This document shows positions 7,766 to 14,865 of a stretch of DNA of 37,860 bases, one piece after another; the stretch's first letter is position 1, and each line of letters opens with the position of its first letter. The DNA lies in the NCBI GenBank assembly GCA_025361365.1, contig JANYAM010000138.1, positions 1-37,860 of the forward strand. Reading direction: 5' to 3'. The translations under genes were made by a program, and so were the position numbers. Source of the stretch: Opitutus sp. (GTDB lineage Bacteria > Verrucomicrobiota > Verrucomicrobiia > Opitutales > Opitutaceae). The notes beneath the pieces are model-generated. The model was not told the DNA's origin, did no database searches, and worked only from the letters and a program-made list of their open reading frames with translations.

Positions 7766-8428
7766 ATGGCACTATCTTCTCCTTCGCCCGGCGGCCGCCC
7801 CCCCTATAACCGCGACAACCGTCGCAACAACGATCCCTTCGCCGCTATCCGCCGTAACATGCGGATCAAGTCGCCCCAGGTCCGCGTCATCAGTCCCGAA
7901 GGCCGCCAGTTGGGCATCATGGACACGCAGAAGGCCATCGCCCTCGCGCTGCAGTTCAACCTCGACCTCGTGGAGGTCGCCGCCGCCGCCACGCCGCCCG
8001 TGTGCCGCATCATGGATTTCGGCAAATACGTCTACGAGGAGCAGAAGAAGCACGCCCACAGCAAGCCGGCTGGCGCCAAGCTCAAGGAAATCGAGTTCAC
8101 CGTCCGCATCGAGAAGGGCGACTTCAACACCAAGGTCCGCCACGCCGAGGAATTCCTCGACCACGGCAACAAGGTGAAGCTCCGCCTCAAGTTCCGCGGC
8201 CGCGAGATGGCGCACACCGAGATGGGCTTCGAGGTCATGAAGCGCGCGCTGACCGACCTCGAGACCATGGGCACGCCCGACTCGCCGCCGAAGCTGAGCG
8301 GCAAGCAGATCAATGTCATGCTCTCGCCGCTGCCCGTGAACAAGCGCAAGCCCAAGTTCCACGTGCGCGCGCCGAACCAGCCCACGTCCCCGGCTCCGGC
8401 CACCCCGCCGCCGCCCGCCGCTCCGTAA
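7766..8428 (+). CDS. infC: Translation initiation factor IF-3
   Basis: 220 aa; RVISPEGRQLGIMDTQKAIALALQFNLDLVEVAAAATPPVCRIMDFGKYVYEEQKK...EIEFTVRIEKGDFNTKVRHAEEFL...VKLRLKFRGREMAH. Confidence 0.96.
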   Translation: MALSSPSPGGRPPYNRDNRRNNDPFAAIRRNMRIKSPQVRVISPEGRQLGIMDTQKAIALALQFNLDLVEVAAAATPPVCRIMDFGKYVYEEQKKHAHSKPAGAKLKEIEFTVRIEKGDFNTKVRHAEEFLDHGNKVKLRLKFRGREMAHTEMGFEVMKRALTDLETMGTPDSPPKLSGKQINVMLSPLPVNKRKPKFHVRAPNQPTSPAPATPPPPAAP

Positions 8429-8444
8429 GCCGGAGGCCGATGCC

Positions 8445-9611
8445 ATGGCGCGGTTCTCCGCACGCGGCCTGGCGCTGCTCCTCCCCTGGCTGACCGCCTG
8501 CTCGGCGCCGGCCCAGAACAAGCCGGCCCCGCCCGCCGCGGCCCCCGCCAAGGCTGCCCCGGCGCCGGCCCCCGTGGCGAAAGTCGAGGAACCCGTGCGC
8601 GTCGCCCCAACCCGCCCGGTGGCCCCCGTGCTCTGGCCCACCACGACGCTGCGCGGCGCCGACTACGTCAGCCTGCGCGACATCGCCAAACGGTTCGACC
8701 TCAAGGCGACGTGGACGAAGGCCGACACCGTGTTGAAGCTCGGCGACGCACGCGGCCCGCAGTTTGTCTTCGAGGCGAACCAGAAGGATTTTTATCTCGA
8801 CGGGCTGCGCGTGTTTCTGGGCACACCGGCCGTGCTGCACAAGGACAGCCTCTGGATCAGCCTGCTCGATGTCATCAAGATCGTCGCCCCGCTGGGCCGG
8901 CCGGCCGACCACGCCGCCCAGCTGCCGGCCACCGTGCCCAAGACCATCGTGATCGACCCCGGGCATGGCGGCGCGGATCCCGGCACGCTCAACCCGAAAC
9001 TCGGGCTCAACGAAAAAACCCTCACCCTCGATGTCGCCCTGCGCCTGAAAAAAATCCTCGAGCCGCGCGGCTGGCGCGTGTTACTCATCCGCGACAAGGA
9101 CACCGAGCTGTCCCGCGACAAGAAGAAGGACCTGCTCATGCGCGACGAGTTCGCCAACCTGAACCAGGCGGATCTTTTCCTCAGCATTCATTTCAACAGT
9201 GCCGGCCCCGCCGTCACGGGCGTGGAGACCTATGTGCTGGCGCCGCAGTTCATGCTGTCCGCGGGCGACGAGTCGGGCGACGACATGACGAAGGTCGCCT
9301 ATCCCGGCAACCGGCTCGATTACGCCAATCTGGCTTTCGGCGAACAGCTCCACCGCGCCATGATCGGCGGGCTGAAGACGTCGGACCGCGGTTACAAACA
9401 CGCGCGCAAGGCCGTCCTGCGCATGCTCGACTGCCCCGGCGCGCTCGTCGAGTGCGCCTACCTGTCGAACGACGCCGAGGCCCGGCGCGTCGCCACGCCG
9501 GAATACCGCCAGCAGATCGCCGAAGCGATGGCCGAGGGTGTGGCGAACTATGCCGCCGCGCTCGCGGCCTTGCGTCCCGCCGCGCCATTGGAACCCGTGA
9601 AGGTCAAATAA
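8445..9611 (+). CDS. N-acetylmuramoyl-L-alanine amidase (Amidase_3), probable lipoprotein
   Basis: 388 aa; LTAC lipobox-like signal, Ala/Pro linker, KTIVIDPGHGGADPGTLNPKLGLNEKTLTLDVALRLKKILEPRGWRVLLIRDKDTELS...FLSIHFNSAGP...VECAYLSNDAEARR. Confidence 0.92.
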   Translation: MARFSARGLALLLPWLTACSAPAQNKPAPPAAAPAKAAPAPAPVAKVEEPVRVAPTRPVAPVLWPTTTLRGADYVSLRDIAKRFDLKATWTKADTVLKLGDARGPQFVFEANQKDFYLDGLRVFLGTPAVLHKDSLWISLLDVIKIVAPLGRPADHAAQLPATVPKTIVIDPGHGGADPGTLNPKLGLNEKTLTLDVALRLKKILEPRGWRVLLIRDKDTELSRDKKKDLLMRDEFANLNQADLFLSIHFNSAGPAVTGVETYVLAPQFMLSAGDESGDDMTKVAYPGNRLDYANLAFGEQLHRAMIGGLKTSDRGYKHARKAVLRMLDCPGALVECAYLSNDAEARRVATPEYRQQIAEAMAEGVANYAAALAALRPAAPLEPVKVK

Positions 9612-9664
9612 GCTGAGCGCTATTCGCTTCACTCGGAAGAACGAGACTGCTAAAAAACCCGGCC

Positions 9665-10797
9665 ATGAGAAAATCTTCACCCCGGTTTGTGTCCGCCGTG
9701 ATCCGCGCTCGCGGTGCGGCGTTTCTGATCGCCCTCTCGGTTGTCGTCGGTCCGGTTTTGGCACAGCCCGTGACATTTGTCTCCGGCGGCGCCACCCATA
9801 GTTTGTTCATAAAGGCTGACGGCACTTTATGGGGCATGGGCTCGAATTCGGTTAGTGAACTGAGTGGCACGGGTGAGAAACTATCGCCGGCGCAGATGGC
9901 GACAGGAGTTACATTGGCGGCAGGTGGCGGCTCGCACACGGTGTTCGTGAAGTCCGACGGCACCATGTGGGGGGTGGGGGCAATGGCTATGGCCAGCTCA
10001 GTGACGGTAGCACTCAGCGCATTGATCCGCCGATACAACTCGCCACCGATGTAGTCACGGCTTCGGCATATTACCGCCATACCCTTTTCATTTTAAAGGA
10101 TGGCACGCTCTGGGCCATGGGACGCAACGAGTCGGGGGAGCTCGGCGATGGCGCTAAGCAAACCCGACGTTCTCCCGTGATGGTGGCTAGCAACGTGGCT
10201 TCCGTCTCCACCGGAAACAACTACACGATGTTTGTTAAGGCAGACGGCACGCTCTGGGCCACGGGAAGCAACGACTCGGGGCAGCTCGGCGATGGCACTC
10301 AGGATTCCCGGTTAACTCCCGTGCAGGTGGCCACTGATGTCAGGTCAGTTTCTGCCGGTTACGAGCACACGATGTTCATCAAAAGGGATGGCACGCTCTG
10401 GGCCATGGGCGCCAAGAGCGCCGGCTCATTTGGGGACGGAAATGATAGAAACTACGCGCGCCAGGTGTTGAAACCGATAAAAATTTTGGATGGCGTTGCG
10501 TCTGTATCAGTCGGTTACGGCGACGCACATACCATGCTTGTGAAGAAGGACGGCACGCTGTGGATTACCGGCTCCAATTTCAAAGGTCAGCAGGGCGACG
10601 GTGCGTCCACCGATAGATATGCTTGGAGACAGGTGGACTCCGGTGTCCTCTCGGCCTACGCGGGCAACGGCACTTCCTTTTATATCAAGTCCGATGGCAC
10701 GCTCTGGGCCGCCGGTCTAAACGAGTCGGGGCAACTCGGCGATGGCACCAAGATCGATCGCCATAGCTTCATCCGGGTGAATACCGGACAACCATAG
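9665..10797 (+). pseudogene. RCC1-repeat (alpha-tubulin suppressor-like) secreted protein split by a -1 frameshift
   Basis: ORFs 9665-10054 and 9967-10797 encode parts of one repeat protein (HTLFILKDGTLWAMGRNESGELGDG repeats). The frame is lost near 9969-9980 (G6-T-G5). Could also be phase-variable or a sequencing error. Confidence 0.7.
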
Positions 10798-10820
10798 CCT
10801 CGACCAGGTTGAGGCTTTAG

Positions 10821-10856
10821 GCCGTTCGACCGGCTGAATGCGGTCGAACGGCTTTT
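10821..10856 (+). terminator. Intrinsic terminator after the RCC1-repeat gene
   Basis: GCCGTTCGACCG-(GCTGAATG)-CGGTCGAACGGC followed by TTTT; 12-bp perfect stem. Confidence 0.75.
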
Positions 10857-10938
10857 GAGCGAGATGGGGGGTGGTGGCTGTTTGTGAGCGAGGTGGATTC
10901 TTCGCTTCGCTCACCTGCCCAAAACTGCTAGCTACTTC

Positions 10939-11967
10939 ATGATGAAAAGAACGTTCCCGCTGTTTACCCTTCTCGTGCTTACTGTCAGTGTTCGCGCTTG
11001 GGATTATGAGGGCCACCGCATGGTCAACCAGCTGGCGCTGGCCGCGCTGCCGGCGGACTTTCCCGCCTTCGTGCGCGAGCCGGCCAACGCCGACCGCATC
11101 GCCTTCCTCGCGGGCGAGCCCGACCGCTGGCGCAATGTGCCGGACGGGGTGATCAAGCAGTCCGGCGGCAGCTGGACCGACCACTTCTGCGACCTCGAGC
11201 AGCTGCCGAATGCCGGCCTCGATCCGGCCAAGGTGCCGTCGTTCCGTTTCGATTTCATCCTCCAGTTCGCCGCGGGCCGCGCCACGCATCTCGACAAGTT
11301 CCCGATTATCGATCCCACCAAGGACACTGACCACACTGCCGAGTGGCCCGGTTTCGCCCCGTGGGCCATCACCGAATATTATCAGCGGCTGAAGTCCGGT
11401 TTCGCCTACCTCAAGGTGCTCGAGGAGCTCGGCACACCCGACGAGGTCGCCAACGCCCGGGCCAACCTGGTCTACGTCATGGGCGTGATGGGCCACTACG
11501 TCGGCGACTGCGCCCAGCCGCTGCACACTACCGTCCACCACAACGGCTGGGTCGGCGCCAATCCGAACGGCTACACGACCTGGCAGGGCTTCCACAGCTG
11601 GATTGACGGCGGCTTCGTGGCGAAGGCCGGCATCAAGCTCGCCGACGTTGCCCCGGGCATTGTTCCCGCGCAGCCCCTTGTTCTAGTCAAGCAGGCCGAT
11701 GGCCGCGACCCGTTCTTTGTCCAGGCCATGAACTACCTCATCGAGCAGAACAAACTCGTCGAGCCGCTCTACGCCCTGGAAAAGAAAGGCATCTTCAAGG
11801 CCGAGGTCGCCGCCACCAGCACCGAGGCGCAGGACTTCATCAAGGCCCGCTTCCGCACGGGCGGGCAGATGCTCGCCTCCATCTGGGTGACGGCGTGGAA
11901 GAACGCCGAGGACGACAAATTTCTGCGGGCCTCGCTGATCAAGCGGGCGACCAAGAACACGCCGTGA
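10939..11967 (+). CDS. S1/P1 nuclease / zinc-dependent phospholipase C-like secreted protein
   Basis: Signal peptide then WDYEGHRMVNQLALAALP (mature N-terminal Trp typical of this superfamily), WTDHFCDLEQL, VMGVMGHYVGDCAQPLHTTVHHNGW. Confidence 0.75.
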   Translation: MMKRTFPLFTLLVLTVSVRAWDYEGHRMVNQLALAALPADFPAFVREPANADRIAFLAGEPDRWRNVPDGVIKQSGGSWTDHFCDLEQLPNAGLDPAKVPSFRFDFILQFAAGRATHLDKFPIIDPTKDTDHTAEWPGFAPWAITEYYQRLKSGFAYLKVLEELGTPDEVANARANLVYVMGVMGHYVGDCAQPLHTTVHHNGWVGANPNGYTTWQGFHSWIDGGFVAKAGIKLADVAPGIVPAQPLVLVKQADGRDPFFVQAMNYLIEQNKLVEPLYALEKKGIFKAEVAATSTEAQDFIKARFRTGGQMLASIWVTAWKNAEDDKFLRASLIKRATKNTP

Positions 11968-12335
11968 ACGTCCTACCGGCACTGCTGTGGGTGGCCTTGG
12001 GCGGCGCGGCCGGCTCGGTCGCCCGTGCGCTGGTGGCACTGTCGCTGCCCGGACGTTTTCCGTGGGCCACGCTGCTGATCAACGTGCTTGGCTCGATGCT
12101 GATCGGCTGGCTCATGGCGCGGCTCGGGCCGATCGAGACCACGACGGCCGCCTCGATGCGCAACCTGCTCGTCACGGGTTTCTGCGGCGGCTTCACCACC
12201 TTTTCGACTTTTAGCTGGCAGACCCTCGAGCAGATGCAGAAGGGGCAATGGGGCGCCGCGGCGGCCAACGTGCTGCTGTCGGTGTCACTCTGCCTGCTGT
12301 CGGTGTGGCTGGGCTGGAAAATGGGCAGCCAGTGA
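11964..12335 (+). CDS. crcB: CrcB/Fluc fluoride ion exporter
   Basis: Probable GTG start at 11964 overlapping the upstream stop; VNVLPALLWVALGGAAGSVARALVALSLPGRFPWATLLINVLGSMLIGWLMARL...LLVTGFCGGFTTFSTFSWQT. Confidence 0.9.
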   Translation: MNVLPALLWVALGGAAGSVARALVALSLPGRFPWATLLINVLGSMLIGWLMARLGPIETTTAASMRNLLVTGFCGGFTTFSTFSWQTLEQMQKGQWGAAAANVLLSVSLCLLSVWLGWKMGSQ

Positions 12336-12431
12336 AAGTGAGGGTGAAAGTGGGAAATGCCCGGGCGTTCGGCCGCGGCATTGTGCAAAGCCTGCTTTTC
12401 ACTCTCATTCTCACTTTCCCTTTCACCCTCC
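12331..12431. repeat. Imperfect inverted repeat of GTGAAAGTGAG-type words
   Basis: Left arm AGTGAAAGTGAGGGTGAAAGTGGGAA (12331-12356); right arm TTTCACTCTCATTCTCACTTTCCCTTTCACCCTCC (12397-12431). Confidence 0.65.
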
Positions 12432-13984
12432 AAGCCGAGGGCTTGGAAGCCCGCGTCGTCATCCTGGCCAATTCGCGTCAGCCGGAATCAGTCCGGCTCG
12501 CCGAGTTCTACGCGGAGCAGCGCGCGGTGCCCGCGGCCAACATCATCGCGTTGCCGCTGCCCGAGGCCGAGAGCATCACCTGGCGCGAGTTCATCGACCA
12601 GGTCTGGCAGCCCGTGCAGGACGAACTGCTCAAGCGCGGCTGGATCGAGGGCACGACCAGCCGCCTGCTCGATAAACTGGGCCGGCGCCGCTACGCCCCG
12701 GCGAGCCACCGGATTTCCTATCTCGTGACCTGCCGCGGCGTGCCGCTGCGCATCTACAACGACCCGACGCTGCTGGAGGAAAAGCCGCTCAAGAAAATTC
12801 CCGCGGAACTCAACAAGAACGAGTCGGCGGTTGACGGGGAGCTGAGTCTCATCGCGGCGGGCGGCTATGACATCAACGCGTTCGTGCCCAATCCGCTCTT
12901 TGCCAGCGACCGGCTGCCTTCGCCGGACGCGGAGCTGGTGGTCAAGGTCTCGCGGCTCGACGGTCCGACCTGGGCCAGCGCCCGGCACCTCGTCACCGCG
13001 GCCCTCGAGGCCGAGCGCACCGGCCTGCTCGGCCGTTCCTACGTGGATCTCAAGGGACCGCACGCGATGGGCGACGAATGGCTGCAGGCCGTGGAGAAAC
13101 AGCTGCGGGAACTCGGCTTCGACGGCGACACGGAGTCCACGGGCGCGACCTTCGGCGGCGCGGCGCGCTTCGACGCGCCGGTGCTTTATTTCGGCTGGTA
13201 TGCCGGGAATCTCAACGGCCCGTTCGCCCGCGAGGGCTTCACCTTTCCGCCCGGTGCCGTGGCGCTGCACATCCACAGCTTCTCGGCCCCGACGCTGCAT
13301 TCCGACTCGGCGGGCTGGGGTGGGCCGCTCGTGGCGCGCGGGGTGACGGCGACCGTGGGCAACGTGTTCGAGCCCTACCTGGAGTTCACGCACCGGCCCA
13401 ACCTGCTGTTGCATGCCCTGGCGCAGGGGAAAAATTTCGGTGATGCGGTGTATTACGCGCTGCCGGCGTTGAGCTGGCAGGCCGTCGCCATCGGCGATCC
13501 ACTCTACCGACCGTTCCTGGTTCCGTTGGAGAACCAGGGCGCGTCGCCCTATGCGGCCATGCGGCGGGCGAACCTGCTGTTGCGCGCAGGGCGGAAGGCG
13601 GAGGCGCTCGCCCTGCTTCACGCCGCCCAGCGCGAGCAACCCAGCCTGCCCGTGGGGCTGGCGCTGGCGAAGCTGGCGGCGGAAAACGATTCCGCGGCCG
13701 CGACCGCGGCGCTCGGTTTCGCATCGTTGCTCAAGGCGGTTCGGCCGGAAGACTGGCCGCTGCTGCGCGAGGCGGCCCGCTTGCTGGCGGCCAATGGCGC
13801 GCGATCGGCGGCGCTGCAGGTTTATGTGAACCTCGCCCGGACCAAGGCGCCGTCGCCGGAGACCTTGAAAGAGCTGCTGGTCGAGGCGCGGTCGGTGGCG
13901 GACGCCGCCGGCGACCTGACGCACTCGCTGGAATTCGCGCGGCAGCTCAGCGAGCTGACGCCGCCGCCCGCGCCGGCCAAATAA
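12332..13984 (+). CDS. TIGR03790-like secreted protein with C-terminal helical repeats
   Basis: Probable GTG start at 12332 overlapping the crcB stop; signal segment QSLLFTLILTFPFTLQAEG, then ARVVILANSRQPESVRLAEFYAEQRAVPAANIIALPLPEAESITWREFIDQVWQPVQDELLKRGW...YLVTCRGVPLRI. Confidence 0.75.
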   Translation: MKVRVKVGNARAFGRGIVQSLLFTLILTFPFTLQAEGLEARVVILANSRQPESVRLAEFYAEQRAVPAANIIALPLPEAESITWREFIDQVWQPVQDELLKRGWIEGTTSRLLDKLGRRRYAPASHRISYLVTCRGVPLRIYNDPTLLEEKPLKKIPAELNKNESAVDGELSLIAAGGYDINAFVPNPLFASDRLPSPDAELVVKVSRLDGPTWASARHLVTAALEAERTGLLGRSYVDLKGPHAMGDEWLQAVEKQLRELGFDGDTESTGATFGGAARFDAPVLYFGWYAGNLNGPFAREGFTFPPGAVALHIHSFSAPTLHSDSAGWGGPLVARGVTATVGNVFEPYLEFTHRPNLLLHALAQGKNFGDAVYYALPALSWQAVAIGDPLYRPFLVPLENQGASPYAAMRRANLLLRAGRKAEALALLHAAQREQPSLPVGLALAKLAAENDSAAATAALGFASLLKAVRPEDWPLLREAARLLAANGARSAALQVYVNLARTKAPSPETLKELLVEARSVADAAGDLTHSLEFARQLSELTPPPAPAK

Positions 13985-13985
13985 T

Positions 13986-14035
13986 GGATGGCCGGCCTCC
14001 CGGCCGGCCGCGGTCGGTCAGGAGACCGACCCTCC
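13986..14035. repeat. REPIN-like element
   Basis: GGATGGCCGGCCTCCCGGCCGGCCGCGGTCGGTCAGGAGACCGACCCTCC; two hairpins (GGCCGG/CCGGCC; TCGGTC/GACCGA) in inverted arrangement. Confidence 0.7.
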
Positions 14036-14040
14036 AAAAT

Positions 14041-14073
14041 AAAAAAGCCCGCCGGGGGGCGGGCTTGATTTTT
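14041..14073. terminator. Bidirectional intrinsic terminator
   Basis: AAAAAAGCCCGCC-GGGG-GGCGGGCTTGATTTTT between convergent TIGR03790-like and clpP genes. Confidence 0.85.
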
Positions 14074-14127
14074 GTAGGGCCGGTGCTTGTCGCCGGGCCG
14101 CGGTCCGCCGGCAAGCGGCGACCCTAC
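14074..14127. repeat. REPIN-like element, GTAG heads on both ends
   Basis: GTAGGGCCGGTGCTTGTCGCCGGGCCGCGGTCCGCCGGCAAGCGGCGACCCTAC. Confidence 0.75.
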
Positions 14128-14138
14128 GGAGATTTCGT

Positions 14139-14789
14139 TTAGATCTTTTCGACGATCTTGTCGGCCAGGCCGTAGGCGATGGACTCCTCGGCGTTCAGGT
14201 AGAAGTCGCGGTCGGAATCCTTGGCGACCTTGTCGAACGGCTGGCCCGAGGCGTCGGCGAGGATCTGGTTCAGCTCCAGGCGGAGTTTTTCCATTTCCTT
14301 CGCCTGGATGTTGATGTCCGAGGCGGGGCCGACCATCCGGCCGGTGATGAGCGGCTGGTGGATGAGCACGCGCGCGTGCGGGTAGATGTAGCGGTTCCCC
14401 TTCTTGGCGGCGGACAGGAGGATTGAGCCCATCGAGGCGGCCATGCCGGTGACGACGATCTTCACGGGCGAGGTGATGAGCTTGATGGTGTCGTAGACCG
14501 CCATGCCGGCCGTGATGGAGCCGCCGGGCGTGTTCATGTAAAAGGTGATCTCCTTGCCCGGGCCGGTGGCCTCAAGGTAAAGCAGCTTCTCGGTCAGGTC
14601 TTTCGCGGTCTCGTCGGTGACGGCGCCCCACAGGAAGATTTTCCGCTGCTCCAGGAATTTTTTCTGGATCAGGGCGCCGACCGGCGCGGCGGTGGGCTTC
14701 GGAGTGGGATCGTCGCGGTCATCATCGTCGTCGTCGAGACGGGGGGTGACCGGGCTCTGGTATTCGCGGGTGAGATTGTGAGCGGACAT
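14139..14789 (-). CDS. clpP: ATP-dependent Clp protease proteolytic subunit
   Basis: 216 aa; FYMNTPGGSITAGMAVYDTIKLITSPVKIVVTGMAASMGSILLSAAKKGNRYIYPHARVLIHQP...AKDSDRDFYLNAEESIAYGLADKI; acidic N-terminal extension RLDDDDDDRDDP. Confidence 0.94.
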   Translation of the reverse strand: MSAHNLTREYQSPVTPRLDDDDDDRDDPTPKPTAAPVGALIQKKFLEQRKIFLWGAVTDETAKDLTEKLLYLEATGPGKEITFYMNTPGGSITAGMAVYDTIKLITSPVKIVVTGMAASMGSILLSAAKKGNRYIYPHARVLIHQPLITGRMVGPASDINIQAKEMEKLRLELNQILADASGQPFDKVAKDSDRDFYLNAEESIAYGLADKIVEKI

Positions 14790-14865
14790 GAGGTCGAAAC
14801 GTGCACCGGTCGGCCCGTTTTGCGAGTAGTTTTTATTCGCCGCCGGGACGGGCCGCGGGGGCGGC

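Noticed and set aside
9665-10797. Programmed ribosomal frameshift in the RCC1-repeat gene as the favoured explanation
   Set aside because: No classic slippery heptamer with a downstream pseudoknot was apparent. A 1-nt indel in a G tract is simpler, so programmed shifting is listed only as an alternative.
12488-13924. 478-aa minus-strand ORF opposite the TIGR03790-like gene
   Set aside because: Antisense to a better supported ORF with a signal peptide and family motifs.
14660-14790. Acidic DDDDDDRDD extension of ClpP as a novel regulatory domain
   Set aside because: N-terminal extensions on ClpP-like proteins are not rare, and nothing in the sequence supports a specific function.
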